64,000 bases of DNA from Gonocerus acuteangulatus (GCA_946811695.1 OX328126.1:7392197-7456196), one strand, 5' to 3'. Shown: positions 11,121-23,436, counted from the stretch's first letter. Notes: generated by a model not told the origin, from the sequence alone. Translations and numbers: made by a program.

Positions 11121-12109
11121 CGAGGTTTCCGCTCGTTAGGAAACGTACAAACAAATGTTTTACTTGTCCTTTCAGTAAAATAAAGGCCTCAAGGAGACTT
11201 ATGTTGTATGTTGTGTTGAGATGAGGATATTTTACGCTAGTACGTTGGCTTTGACTATTAAATTCCGCCTGTAAAATATGTTCACCGTCCCGCACCGGTG
11301 GCCTTCATAAGCGGGTAGAGGGAACATGGTTAATAATTCTTCCTTGTTGAAAATTTACAAGTAAGTGTCCAATTCTCATCCGAGTTATGACAACTTGGCG
11401 TATTCTGCTTAAAGACAATTATTATTATTTACATAAGTCCTCTGTAATTACTTGTCCGATGTAAATGTAATCTTTTAAAGCTTAAATAGCGAGCTTGTCT
11501 TCGTTCGTACTTAGTCATATGTCTTTATCTCAAAACCATTGCCATTTTTTGTTGTTCTAATCTTTTATTGAGTAATGTTTAATTTTTTCGCCCCGACCGC
11601 CGCGGAAATGTTACGTTCTTGTGTATTTAATTCAATATATTTGTTTTAAATATACAATATACCCGCAAAATAATAATTAATACAGCCGTTTGTTGCAAAT
11701 ATTAAACGTCAGAACTTTTCATGTTTATTTTGTATCTTAAAAAATTATTCATACTTAAAGACGACAAAGGCATATAATAAAATATAGTTATACCACACAT
11801 AACTCCCAAGTCAAAGTTCCTTATTTCAGGATAATATTCCTCAGATTTCAACTCCGCTAATATCATTATGATTACTATTTATTATTACCATTAAAATTAT
11901 ACATTTAATTCTGTTTTTATTTATTTTATTAATTGCTTATATATTTCTTTATTATAATTCTTTTTTATTATTCATTCTCCGTACCCTTTATTTTTTAGCT
12001 TTGTTACTGATCCTTGGCTTATAATATATTATTTTATTTATTATATTTTTTATAAATATTTTTAGGACAGATCAACATTGCTGTGCAGCTCTTAAAGTTA
12101 ATTAAAAAA
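10748..12109. other. gene-free AT-rich region with (TA)n at 11075-11119
   Basis: Contains one TA microsatellite. The words tgtaattacttgtccgat (11446) and tacttagtcatatgt (11508) recur in diverged form at about 43360-43435, so an old dispersed repeat is present. The minus-strand frame at 11056-11295 is partly microsatellite. No gene is supported. Confidence 0.4.
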
Positions 12110-12140
12110 TGTATGCAGCTCCTGTGTGATGGACTTTTTA
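12110..12140 (+). mobile_element. family A' Helentron-like 3' end, diverged
   Basis: GCAGCTCCTG followed by TGTGATGGACTTTTT is a variant of the A' right end at 2075-2096. The matching 5' end could not be found. Confidence 0.5.
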
Positions 12141-12659
12141 TTACCTATTTTTGAAGGGTTTTATGATTTGTACCACTTTTTATGGACAGAAGAGCATAAA
12201 TCCCACTTGATTGCCAGGGGTGCGTGAGTTAACAGCCAGCGGCACGTGGCTTAGACTGTTTAATAAATAACGGAGCTTCAGGGGTTGAAAGCCGAGGGGC
12301 GGGTCGCTTCATTATATATTCAGGAGTAAGTCAGTTCGATAACCAGCTTAAAGCAACTTCGAACTTACAAATGAAGTTAACACAAGAAGCTCCGAGATTC
12401 GCCTGAGGTTTTAGGGGCTTACAACTTAATAGTGAAAGTTACAAGAATCTTTAAGGATAACGCTTTCAGTGGAAGGTTTTGTGGTAACCTAGTAAACTGC
12501 CTTAAAAAATGATACAAGAATAAATACAAACTATTAGAAGGAGTTAAAATAAATAGTTATAATTAACTATAAGATATTATGAGAAAAAAAAATAATAATT
12601 TATTTATTTGTTTGAGTCCCGCAACGATGGTCCCTTTTAACAGTTTATCATTAAAAATT

Positions 12660-12958
12660 GGGGACGAGGTTAGCTCAGTGGTAGAGCACTGGACTTCCAA
12701 GCTGAAGGACCTCAGTTCAAATCTCCAGCAAGCAATAAAGATTTTTATCTTCTGGTGTCTTCGTTCATGGGTTGGATTTGGCCTCCTAGGCTAACCCAGC
12801 ATTTAAATAATTTATTATTTATTGTGGTGGGAATGACCCTAGTAGTCGAAGCAGCAAAGGGAAAATCAGGCACCCGAAGCATAGTACTGACCACACTATC
12901 TCCCTAGTGTGCCGTATAGTCATGAATCAGATGCGGGAGTGATTTTTCTTTATGAGAC
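12660..12958 (+). mobile_element. SINE1, tRNA-headed retroposon
   Basis: Head starts GGGGACGAGGTTAGCTCAGT; the A box is TAGCTCAGTGG (12671) and the B box AGTTCAAATCT (12714-12724), so it carries a pol III promoter. The head is Ala-like by sequence. The body then runs through gggttggatttgg and ends in a T-rich tail. TAAAAATT flanks it on both sides (12652-12659 and 12959-12966), a probable 8-bp target duplication. Other copies lie at 22600, 33485, 51260 and 52775. Confidence 0.8.
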
Positions 12959-12966
12959 TAAAAATT

Positions 12967-13242
12967 AGTCTCAATCCAAAAATAATTACTGAACAACGAT
13001 ATTAAAAAATATTTTAAAAAATGAGACAATATAATAAGGAATAAGATAATACAAAAATAAAGAATAAGCACCTTAAAATAATTAATATAATTGTTTTTTA
13101 CTATTTAACTATTTTTACTTTTCTTCTGGATTCAAAGCTTTTGTTCATTTTAAGACTCAATTATATTTAAATTTTCTAGATTTGAATAAATTTTAGGGTA
13201 TATGTTGAGTTTCTTTGAATGTTGGAAAATAGTGTAGATGTA
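12967..13242. other. AT-rich spacer
   Basis: No features beyond A/T runs. Confidence 0.4.
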
Positions 13243-15460
13243 AGGGTGCGTTTACACTTGATATTTCTGGCAGGAAATATATGTCTCGATATATGTCGCG
13301 ATATATGTCTCGATATATGTCGCGATATATGTCTCGATATATGTCTCGATATATGTCACGATATATGTCTCGATATATGTCACGATATATGTCACGATAT
13401 ATGTCACGATATATGCCACGATATATGTCACGGTATATGTCTCGATATATGTCACGATATATGTCTCGATATATGTCTCGATATATGTCGCGATATATGT
13501 CTCGATATATGTCTCGATATATGTCTCGATATATGTCACGATATATGTCTCGATATATGTCACGATATATGTCACGATATATGTCACGATATATGTCGCG
13601 ATATATGTCACGATATATGTCTCGATATATGTCACGATATATGTCTCGATATATGTCTCGATATATGTCTCGATATATGTCACGATATATGTCACGATAT
13701 ATGTCTCGATATATGTCTCGATATATGTCGCGATATATGTCTCGATATATGTCTCGATGTATGTCTCGATATATGTCACGATATATGTCTCGATATATGT
13801 CACGATATATGTCACGATATATGTCACGATATATGTCACGATATATGTCGCGATATATGTCACGATATATGTCTCGATATATGTCACGATATATGTCTAA
13901 ATATATGTCTCGATATATGTCGCGATATATGTCTCGATATATGTCTCGATATATGTCTCGATATATGTCACGATATATGTCTCGATATATGTCACGATAT
14001 ATGTCACGATATATGTCGCGATATATGTCACGATATATGTCTCGATATATGTCTCGATATATGTCGCGATATATGTCTCGATATATGTCTCGATATATGT
14101 CTCGATGTATGTCTCGATATATGTCACGATATATGTCTCGATATATGTCACGATATATGTCACGATATATGTCACGATATATGTCGCGATATATGTCACG
14201 ATATATGTCTCGATATATGTCACGATATATGTCTAAATATATGTCTCGATATATGTCGCGATATATGTCTCGATATATGTCTCGATATATGTCTCGATAT
14301 ATGTCACGATATATGTCTCGATATATGTCACGATATATGTCACGATATATGTCACGATATATGTCGCGATATATGTCTCGATCTATGTCTCGATATATGT
14401 CTCGATATATGTCACGATATATGTCTCGATATATGTCACGATATATGTCACGATATATGTCACGATATATGTCGCGATATATGTCACGATATATGTCTCG
14501 ATATATGTCACGATATATGTCTCGATATATGTCGCGATATATGTCTCGATATATGTCTCGATATATGTCACGATATATGTCTCGATATATGTCTCGATAT
14601 ATGTCACGATATATGTCACGATATATGTCGCGATATATGTCGCGATATATGTCGCGATATATGTCTCGATATATGTCACGATATATGTCTCGATATATGT
14701 CTCGATATATGTCACGATATATGTCTCGATATATGTCTCGATATATGTCGCGATATATGTCTCGATATATGTCACGATATATGTCACGATATATGTCTCG
14801 ATATATGTCACGATATATGTCACGATATATGTCACGATATATGTCTCGATATATGTCTCGATATATGTCTCGATATATGTCTCGATATATGTCACGATAT
14901 ATGTCTCGATCTATGTCTCGATATATGTCACGATATATGTCTCGATATATGTCACGATATATGTCACGATATATGTCACGATATATGTCTCGATATATGT
15001 CGCGATATATGTCGCGATATATGTCGCGATATATGTCTCGATATATGTCTCGATATATGTCTCGATATATGTCACGATATATGTCTCGATCTATGTCTCG
15101 ATATATGTCACGATATATGTCACGATATATGTCTCGATATATGTCTCGATATATGTCTCGATATATGTCTCGATATATGTCTCGATATATGTCACGATAT
15201 ATGTCTCGATATATGTCTCGATATATGTCTCGATATATGTCTCGATATATGTCACGATATATGTCTCGATATATGTCACGATATATGTCACGATATATGT
15301 CTCGATATATGTCTCGATATATAGACGGTATAGAAGTGTCGACACTTATTGCACGGGATAGAAATATATATCTCAGACATAAATTTCTCATGGTTTACAC
15401 TAGTCGCAATTTCTGTCTGAGATAAATTTCCTGAAATAACTATCAGGTGTAGACGCACCC
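13243..15460. mobile_element. Harbinger-like MITE, copy 1, carrying a 12-bp array
   Basis: Left end GGGTGCGTTTACACTTGATA; reversed right end GGGTGCGTCTACACCTGATA. TAA stands directly outside both ends (13240-13242 region and 15461-15463), which fits the 3-bp TWA duplication of PIF/Harbinger elements. After GGCAGGAAATATATGTC the 12-bp array starts. After the array comes a 134-bp right module (15327-15460) with the 14-bp palindrome AAGTGTCGACACTT (15334-15347) and the inverted pair TATCTCAGACA / TGTCTGAGATA. No transposase is encoded, so it would need one in trans. The same ends and module occur at 43469-47150. Confidence 0.75.
13279..15322. repeat. 12-bp tandem array, about 170 units
   Basis: Unit TCNCGATATATG, where N is T, A or G. 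The rest is almost invariant. The order of T/A/G is not random: rare markers recur at 336-348 bp (gatGtatg at 13759 and 14107; ctAAatatatg at 13899 and 14235), giving a higher-order repeat of 28-29 units. Because 12 is a multiple of 3, long stop-free frames arise in four frames; they are not genes. Confidence 0.97.
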
Positions 15461-15593
15461 TAAGGGCTACCTGGTAATAATAAGTCAAGTGAAAATACGT
15501 TTATTTTGCAAGAAATGAATCTGCAGTCAAAATTAATTGTTTTCAAAAATAAACATACTTGTGCTTGAAATAAACTTGATTTTGCGCCGATGG
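15461..15593. other. spacer between arrays
   Basis: Ordinary AT-rich sequence with no recognisable feature. Confidence 0.4.
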
Positions 15594-17066
15594 GGTGAAA
15601 CTTACCTCGAATTCGAATTCAGCTACCCTCAAAACCATGGAAGCTCTAGTTATTTCTTCTTTAACGACTTCATACGAAATTTGACCTTCAAATTATCTTA
15701 AACCTGACGTGCTGGTGTGAAACAGACCTCGAATTCGAATTCAGCTACCCTCAAAACCATGGAAGCTCTAGTTATTTCTTCTTTAACGACTTCACACGAA
15801 ATTTGACCTTCAAATTATCTTAAACCTGACGTGCTGGGGTGAAACAGACCTCGAATTCGAATTCAGCTACCCTCAAAACCATGGAAGCTCTAGTTATTTC
15901 TTCTTTAACGACTTCATACGAAATTTGACCTTCAAATTATCTTAAACCTGACGTGCTGGTGTGAAACAGACCTCGAATTCGAATTCAGCTACCCTCAAAA
16001 CCATGGAAGCTCTAGTTATTTCTTCTTTAACGACTTCACACGAAATTTGACCTTCAAATTATCTTAAACCTGACGTGCTGGGGTGAAACAGACCTCGAAT
16101 TCGAATTCAGCTACCCTCAAAACCATGGAAGCTCTAGTTATTTCTTCTTTAACGACTTCATACGAAATTTGACCTTCAAATTATCTTAAACCTGACGTGC
16201 TGGGGTGAAACAGACCTCGAATTCGAATTCAGCTACCCTCAAAACCATGGAAGCTCTAGTTATTTCTTCTTTAACGACTTCATACGAAATTTGACCTTCA
16301 AATTATCTTAAACCTGACGTGCTGGTGTGAAACAGACCTCGAATTCGAATTCAGCTACCCTCAAAACCATGGAAGCTCTAGTTATTTCTTCTTTAACGAC
16401 TTCACACGAAATTTGACCTTCAAATTATCTTAAACCTGACGTGCTGGGGTGAAACAGACCTCGAATTCGAATTCAGCTACCCTCAAAACCATGTAAGCTC
16501 TAGTTATTTCTTCTTTAACGACTTCATACGAAATTTGACCTTCAAATTATCTTAAACCTTACGTGCTGGGGTGAAACAGACCTCGAATTCGAATTCAGAG
16601 ACCCTCAAAACCATGGAAGCTCTAGTTATTTCTTCTTTAACGACTTCACACGAAATTTGACCTTTAAATTATCTTAAACCTGACGTGCTGGGGTAAAACA
16701 GACCTCGAATTCGAATTCAGCTACCCTCAAAACCATGTAAGCTCTAGTTATTTCTTCTTTAACGACTTCATACGAAATTTGACCTTCAAATTATCTTAAA
16801 CCTGACGTGCTGGGGTGAAACAGACCTCGAATTCGAATTCAGCTACCCTCAAAACCATGGAAGCTCTAGTTATTTCTTCTTTAACGACTTCATACGAAAT
16901 TTGACCTTCAAATTATCTTAAACCTGACGTGCTGGGGTGAAACAGACCTCGAATTCGAATTCAGCTACCCTCAAAACCATGGAAGCTCTAGTTATTTCTT
17001 CTTTAACGACTTCATGCGAAATTTGACCTTCAAATTATCTTAAACCTGACATGCTGGAGTAAAACG
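15594..17066. repeat. 122-bp tandem array, 12 units
   Basis: Unit begins cctcgaattcgaattcagct and contains aaccatggaagctctag and acctgacgtgctgg. Starts at 15605, 15727, 15849 and so on, period 122. Two diagnostic sites, cataCg/cacaCg and ctggtg/ctgggg, alternate over the first eight units, so growth was partly as dimers. The last unit is degraded. The unit contains the palindrome tcgaattcga. Confidence 0.97.
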
Positions 17067-17741
17067 GACTCCGGATTCGGATTCAGTTTGTTGAAATACA
17101 TAAGAATATATGTATGGTATCTTTGGAAAATACCACTTTTTTTTTGTTGTGAGTGTGCCTGTGTAATTCGTATTAGAACCTTTTAATGAAAATTGTTTAC
17201 TTAGCGGATCGATAAGAAAATCGTAAAAGTCACTTTTTCTTAGATGGTTCGAGGCATAATAAGGATTAAAGTTTTTACCGGATGTTATAATGATGTTACT
17301 TAGCGGTTCTTTACGGAGCAGAAGTCTTTCAGCTTTCGCTTTTTGAACGTTAATCGTTCTCCAATAAAAACTTCTTGAAAGACTTGTAGGAGAAAAGTGT
17401 CGCTATTGAATGCCATGGATATTCTAACTATTCTAACATAACATATTTTTTTTATTTCTGCTGCTCTATTGTGTATAACCTTCAACCAAGACCGGACAAA
17501 AACCCAGCCGATTCTATGCTGGTCGTTGCACGTCTCAGAATAATAAAGTCTCTACAGACCGAACGTGCTTAGATTCTAAACACGGACATTACTTCAATCT
17601 TATTCCTATTTAACACATCTATATCTCGCCATTCATAGCCTTTTCTTATGATGAATACCCCAATAGACTTCTATACAAGAGATCTTGTAACGCACTTCAT
17701 TTTCAAAGTCAAACAATCATAGTCCCCAGTACAGCGTCCTT
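17067..17741. other. no recognisable gene
   Basis: Mixed AT-rich sequence; a 61-codon minus frame has no motif and is not supported. Confidence 0.4.
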
Positions 17742-18335
17742 TTAGCGCGGCTCCTCCCTCCCTCCATAGGGAGGAACCCCGCTTATAAAGTTGATCTCAT
17801 GATGCAATCCGGAAGACCGTACTAGAAAATGTTACGTTTCAGAACCCCTAGAGAACGAAAATAATGGTGGTTCAAATTTGCATACCTGTACTTGTCTGTT
17901 CGCGCTGTAGCTGCCTGCAAAATTGTCCGATTTTGATGAAATTTGTTACAAAAATCTTTCGTCTAATTTAAAAGGTCAAGTCCGTTAACCAGCAAAATCC
18001 GTCCACCGGAACGTGGTTTTTGGAGCGAAATTCGCGCGAAAAAAATCGTTGTGCTTACATCATATGCTTGCAAGTACTTTTTTTGTAGGTTTCTTGGCCT
18101 AGGAAAACGAATGAAGCCATTTTGAAGGCGATAGGTTTAACCGTTTTCGAGAAAAGTGGAAAAATAGGTGTTGAATAAAGTTTTTGGTTTAGGTACTTAG
18201 AATCATGGGATTCAGTTAAAATATCTTCTGCGTATTCGAAATTCATGTAAACAAAGATGTTTAAATTTTGGTTACGTTTGGAGTTAAGAAAGGAGTAGAA
18301 TAAAATATTTTGTTAAGAGACATAAAACGTTTTGA
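17742..18335 (+). mobile_element. Helentron-like element family A, 3'-truncated
   Basis: Begins TTTTAGCGCGGCTCCTCC with the 5' hairpin (cctccctcc / gggaggaacc). It then follows the family: cgcaatccgg-like, cagaacccctagag, ttgtctgttcgcgctg, ttgatgaaatttg. The usual TA tract is replaced by a short catacctgtac. It is lost after about gttaagagacataaaac. Confidence 0.65.
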
Positions 18336-19284
18336 TGTGAAAATTCAGGTTTTGAATATTCATTTTGTTTAGACAAGTTCCTTCCAAGTAAACAAAGATA
18401 ATCTAAAGTCTAGTTAATGGATTATAAGCAATGGTTATTAATGTTATTTTCCTTGAAGAATTATTTAGTTTGTGTTACATTCTGTATGATTAAAGACATC
18501 TGAAATTCACCGTGTCTAAGTGCGGCTCAAATTACGTAAAACCCCCAAAGCCGAAACTTTTTAATCTTTCTGCTATGGAGTTTGAAAAACCCAAAAATTT
18601 TCTGCAGCCCCATGCGGTTCAAATTGCGTGTAATATGAACCGCGAGCGAGATAATCTTGAAGAATAATTGGAAATAAATAAGTGCTTGTAATATAATTAA
18701 AGTAAATTTAATAATACAGTAGTAATTTAACATTTCAAACATGATAGAGTAAGAATAATTCAGTAAACAACAATGATGTTATCTTTAAATTACTTAAGAG
18801 TCCAAAATACTAATCAAAAACTCTTTTCAATGATCGATTTTATGATCGCATATCGATAGTTTGCAAACAATCGTATCGGGTTCGAATACTCCTACTGTTG
18901 TTATAATATTGTATCGCTTTGGTAATTCGGTTATTCTATCGAATGCGTAGTTAATCACGATCGATACATCGAATATCGACTTAGCAAAGCAGCTTTCTTT
19001 CCTTTACATAATGCATGACGTTTGCAGTGTTGGTTGTAGTTTGTGGTTTGGAGAATTTTTCTGCAGAAAATAGTTTTTTCACTTTCTACCGAAAATCTTT
19101 TTTGCAACAAAATAATTTTATTGAGTTTTTCTGCTGCCACTATTTAAAAAACAACCGGTCGGTCAGGATGATCTTTCTGCAGTCCATGTCGTCTTTCTGC
19201 GAAAATGTCGCACTGTCTCACGTAGTTCTGCTATGGGGCGTACAAAATCTTTTATTTGGGGGTGGAAGAAGCATCAGGTAATGT
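18336..19284. other. no recognisable gene
   Basis: Two similar phrases, gcggctcaaattacgt (18522) and gcggttcaaattgcgt (18615), form an imperfect direct repeat about 93 bp apart. An 88-codon frame at 19015-19281 has no familiar motif. Confidence 0.35.
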
Positions 19285-19498
19285 ACTGTCCAGCGATGGT
19301 TCCAAAGATTTCGTCTTGGAGATTTTGATCTGGAAGACAAGGAAGGTCCCGGTAGGCCTTCTGTTGTTGGTCATGACCAAATGAGGACTTTGGTAGAAGA
19401 CAACCATCGCGAAACTACTTGGGACATTGCAAGAGAAGTTGGTGTTGACCAGTCAACAGTTGTTTACCATTTGGAACGAATTGGTCACATCGTCCTTG
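19285..19498 (+). pseudogene. mariner-family transposase fragment
   Basis: The frame from 19285 reads TVQRWFQRFRLGDFDLEDKE, then GPGRPSVV and, further on, TTWDIAREVGVDQSTVVYHL. The WFQRFR..DFDLED...GRP signature is the linker and second helix-turn-helix of mariner transposases. A stop lies just upstream. The catalytic DDD domain is absent: reading is cut at 19498 by a MITE and nothing recognisable follows. It cannot transpose. Confidence 0.85.
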
Positions 19499-19940
19499 CC
19501 ACGTCAAACTATCGGATATGAAAATCAATCTCTAAAGCTTTATCTTGCACTCTTTTCAAGAGTTTACACTTTCAAACTAACGAATGTGACTCATTCGACA
19601 TTATGCATTGTACTAATTCCATAGTATTAGTGTATATATATACTAACCACCTAGTTGATATTATCTACTAATCAAAGTAACGAATATACCATTTTCGTTA
19701 ATTTACCAAGTCAGTTTTTGGTCTCAAAAGTATGACGATTAGGAGAAAAATAGCGAACGAACTTATTTGATACATTGATAAAGTAATATACTGAAAAATG
19801 GTCGTATTCAATACTTTGTTTAAGGAATTTTCGGCAATTCTAAAGAGGTTAGAGCTTCGAAAATTTGCCACTAGTCGTATCGTCTAGTGAAGTATCAAAT
19901 CTCAAAATCGGCATTTTGCATATTCGATAGTTTGACGTGG
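19499..19940. mobile_element. MITE family K inserted at the mariner fragment
   Basis: Left end CCACGTCAAACTATCGGATA; reversed right end CCACGTCAAACTATCGAATA. The inner part of the end (CAAACTA.CG.ATATGAAAA) also resembles the MITE termini at 5406 and 5784, so the families are related. The interior is AT-rich and non-coding. No clear target duplication is seen. Confidence 0.65.
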
Positions 19941-20946
19941 TAGGGACCTGCTGTTTTGCAGCAGCACAACATACAGTGGCCCAATTAGTGGAAAATAATT
20001 GATTTGAAGATGAGGGGTTTCGATCCATCATGATTGAAGGTTTAGTCCGTGCCCAAATTTGGTGGCACATAATGCTGGTATGTTTCGCCTTTAAACCAAA
20101 CTGTATTTATCCTGTCCGCCTAAAAAAAAAATTGAAAATGACTGTGTATTAAAAAATGTAAATTCCAACGTCTGGACTGTTGTATTGTCTAACGACAAAG
20201 ACTGAAAGTCCCATAAAAGTGTATGCTGTATCCTATTCTTGTTGTTAGAACGCCGCTTGAAAGGAGCCCAGCCTGGGAAAGGACTGCCAACAGAACCCTA
20301 ACAAAGCTGATGACTCCTTTTATTGCTTCAAGGGAAGGCTTGTTGTTATGACCCCGGCGGTGTACCTTCATCTTGGTTTATGTTATACAAAGTCTTCAAT
20401 ACTCCCAGCATAACTAACTATACATGGATTGTATTATCTTCTTCCAGAGTCATACTAGGTTTGAATGTTTTTTTTTTTTTTAAATGGTGCACGTCTTGAG
20501 TTTATTTTTTGAAGCCATAAGTATTTTTTCGCGTTTTTTCTCTCTCTCTGGTTCGCCTTTAGTTCTCTCGCAGTTTCAAGTTGAAGTGAATAGCACCATC
20601 ATCTATGAAGAATTCAATGTCCTATTTCAAGGGCAAATCCAGGGTCTGAAACTCCCCTCCTAGCATTTTGTTACCCATAAATCACTCGTAAAAATTATAA
20701 TTAAAACATTGAATACTACCAATCAGCATTCCATAGATTAAACATTCGCCTTTGCTATCCTGAAGCACTTCTAGAATTTTGATTTCCATTTCCCAACATC
20801 TGGAATTCCTGATTCGCCCTTTCTCTTCCATCATGCATGGTCCTGATGTTCTTTAGTCTTTCCAAATGACACCGGTTATAAGAACTTAATGAAAACGAAC
20901 TAAGATGACGAAGTTATTGTGAATTGAACTTTCCTTTTCAGCTGCC
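19941..20946. other. no recognisable gene
   Basis: Contains short unsupported frames, a T-run (20467-20480) and a CT-rich patch (20540-20553). I see no further mariner sequence after the MITE. Confidence 0.4.
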
Positions 20947-21192
20947 ATGGGCGTATATAGGAAATAATTTCGGGGGGGGGGCTGGTACCAATTCCAGGGT
21001 ATGTAATACTAACAATTTAGAACTTGGAATAGTTTTAACCAACTATAACGCTATTACACCTTAAATAACATATTTACTTTACGAATTAAGTGATCTTATT
21101 TAATTTATTTTTAAGGGTCTGGCACATTTTTACCATCAAATCAAAATGTCGGGGGGTGTCGCGGGGGCTACAGCCCCCTTATATACGCCCAT
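20947..21192. mobile_element. MITE family L, complete copy
   Basis: Left end ATGGGCGTATATAGG and reversed right end ATGGGCGTATATAAGG are near-identical inverted repeats, each followed by a G or C run. Flanks CAGCTG (left) and TAGCTG (right) are similar, perhaps a decayed ~7-8 bp duplication. Other copies: 38231-38506 (nested in a Helitron) and a fragment at 58555-58680. Confidence 0.75.
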
Positions 21193-21779
21193 GTTAGCTG
21201 GAATGAAAAGCTGAATTTTGTCCCGATAATGGCCCAGCGATTGGACATCTGCTTTAGCCGACTTCTCGAGATGATATTTCCAATAATTTCCTTGAAGACT
21301 AGAGACATTTCAATTACACTTCGTTTGACCTTGGGCTGTAATCACTGCTTCACTCTCCACCACTTCAGCCATCTTATCACACTCCCTTCTTGTAATCCTT
21401 CCATCGTATTTCTCCAGCGGTATAATTATAGGTTAATAACCCTCTGGACTGGGATTGGCGATCGATTCCAACCTAATTTACAATACTCTAGAGTTCTTGA
21501 TCGTTTTTTAATCCTACCGACGCAATGCCTAACTGATTTGCCACGTCAACGTCGCACAGTGAGGCCAAACGACTTTCCGTCTTTCAAAAGAGGCTACAGC
21601 GTCTAAATCTTAACCGATTTCAATGAATACCTTTTTAAATAAAAGCTAATAAAATTTAAAACAACTTTTTCTAGCCACATTTTAGTTATTTCTTTCCCTT
21701 TTTTATTAAATTAAGTGTAAATAATTCACGAAAATTTACAATTGACCATAAAATAATATTTTTCCCCATCTAACGAAAA
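21193..21779. other. unassigned; dispersed repeat at 21590-21720
   Basis: The part from gaggctacagcgtctaaatc to attaaattaagtg matches 25745-25875 (cagcctctacatattaaccg onward) in the same orientation. A 125-codon frame at 21229-21606 has no familiar motif. Confidence 0.45.
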
Positions 21780-21960
21780 TCAGCACTCATTGATATTAAA
21801 CATTGAAATCCTGATTAGACATGGAAAAAGTCAAAATATATTTGCAAATCGTTCAAAAATCATATTACCTATGTCAATTAATCTCATTTTCGAATTTAGA
21901 TAAATTTACGTTTTGAAGATAATCAGGATTTGAATGTTTAATTTCAACGATATCAGTGCT
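21780..21960. mobile_element. MITE, ~180 bp, imperfect inverted ends
   Basis: Left end atcagcactcattgatatta followed by aacattgaaatcctgatt. The reversed right end reads cagcactgatatcgttgaaa, then ttaaacattcaaatcctgatt. The same terminus occurs at 5688 onward. Non-coding. Confidence 0.6.
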
Positions 21961-22047
21961 GTGGTCTAGTGGGGGTCTAACGCCTTGGTTTCTTATTCGG
22001 TAGATGGTGGAGTCCCACCGGCACCAGGTACTTTTCTCATTTCAAGG
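21961..22047 (+). mobile_element. SINE2, diverged head
   Basis: gtggtctagtgggggtctaa and cgccttgg then cggtagatggtggag and ccggcaccagg follow the SINE2 head at 42771 (minus) base by base with many substitutions. The B box is degraded. Confidence 0.45.
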
Positions 22048-22599
22048 CGCGTTGAAGAAAAAGCAACTATCAATTGCAAAAAAAAAAAAAACCGTTTTTT
22101 TAGGAACGCTCTTGGGCATTCATATGAGATGCCTTATATCTACCACGATTCGCCAACCGGTTTTGATATATTTAAGAAAATATTCTTAAATCCCGAGAAT
22201 AGTCTAGTTCTTTCCGTTTTTCTGGAAAATGGTCATAGATTTGTCATTGGAACTTCTTATTCTATGACTGAACTTGTAAAAAGTTCCATTAAAATTTAAA
22301 ACCTTCCAAAATGTATTAATAAATGCGGTAATGGTTATCTAGTTTTATAATAAAGAGTTACAATACTACTAAACTATATATTAGTCTGTTGCCAGCCGAC
22401 ATGTGGTGACCAGACAGATCCAGGGAGGTTATTCGTATAACATTCGCCATCTCACTAGGGGGCTCAATGACTGAACACATCTTCTAATCGAATCATTTAT
22501 TATTCCAGTTCTACTGTCTAGAGAATTAATATTTTAGCGTGTTTCCTTGATCTTTATACTGCTTACGAGGAATCCAATGTGGAATTCCGGAAGTGCTGA
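22048..22599. other. no recognisable gene
   Basis: A 104-codon frame spans into this stretch (21985-22299) but begins in SINE sequence and contains an A-run-derived KKKK; no motif supports it. Confidence 0.35.
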
Positions 22600-22815
22600 C
22601 GAGAAATTACGACCCACAAGAGCGGATTCTGTATAGGTATCTGATACTCACTTGCACACTAGATAATGTAGTCAGTAGTATGCTACGGCCGTACGGAGTT
22701 TCCCCTTTACACGTACCCATTATATTTATTAAAGACTGGGTGGCCCTAGGGACGGTCTGGGGCCCCGAATCCAACCACCAAGCGTCGTCACTAGAAGATA
22801 GAAAATGAGGCAATC
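22600..22815 (-). mobile_element. SINE1, partial, reversed
   Basis: Reading the minus strand gives the SINE1 body: ccaaccCAG-type block, cgtccctaggg, ggtaatgg, and the terminal caagaatcagata-like part. The tRNA head is missing. It parallels 51280-51520. Confidence 0.55.
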
Positions 22816-22839
22816 TAGCCCCTTCCAAACTCATTGCTC

Positions 22840-23430
22840 AAGATAAAGAAGGTCGTTCAAATGTGCACAAGTATATTTGTCTGTTCGCGTTCTAACATTG
22901 AATAAAATTTGTAAGATTTTATAGAACTTTCGCACAAAGATGCTAACGAAATGTTAAGTTCGCTTACAGCAGAATTTACCCACTGGAACATTGTTTGTTC
23001 GGCAAAATAATCGTGAAGAAAAATCGTTTATCGTTAATATGCTTAGAGGTACACTTAAATTGACTCATGGAATTGAATGAAACTATTTTCTATGCGCTTG
23101 ATTTAATTGTTTAAAAAAAAATTAAAAAAAAAAAAAAAACGGGGAAAACTAGACTTTTTTGTTCCTGCCACTCAGAAACGTCGCGCTGGCATTAAACGTT
23201 TTTCAAATGCCCTACATCCACCAAAACTAAGATGCGATGAACGTATGTACATTAAAGTAGAGAAAATATTACAAAAGCAGTATTTTATCAGCAGATATGA
23301 ATAAAGGAATTCTTGTATATTTTCCATAAATATCTCAAAAAAGGTTAAGAAATCAAGTTATTCGAAAGCTCAATAACTTTTCTACTAAGAAAAAAAATTA
23401 GAAAATACCACCTACGTTCAACAATGAGAA
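22840..23430 (+). mobile_element. Helentron-like element family A, partial
   Basis: Carries gttcaaatgtgcacaag, tatttgtctgttcgcg, a gatgaaattt-like block and ggaacattgtttg in family order, all diverged. Both ends are missing. A poly-A/lysine-coding run interrupts it near 23111. Confidence 0.45.
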
Positions 23431-23436
23431 TAAGCC

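Noticed and set aside
13193..15425. Open frames of 700-732 codons on both strands (repeats such as DIYR, MSRY, DICL)
   Set aside because: They are translations of the 12-bp array in every frame that lacks a stop in the unit. No start context, no non-repeat domain, and present on both strands at once.
21229..21606. 125-codon frame
   Set aside because: No motif; overlaps a dispersed repeat at its end.
21985..22299. 104-codon frame
   Set aside because: Begins in a degraded SINE head and crosses an A-run; no homology visible.
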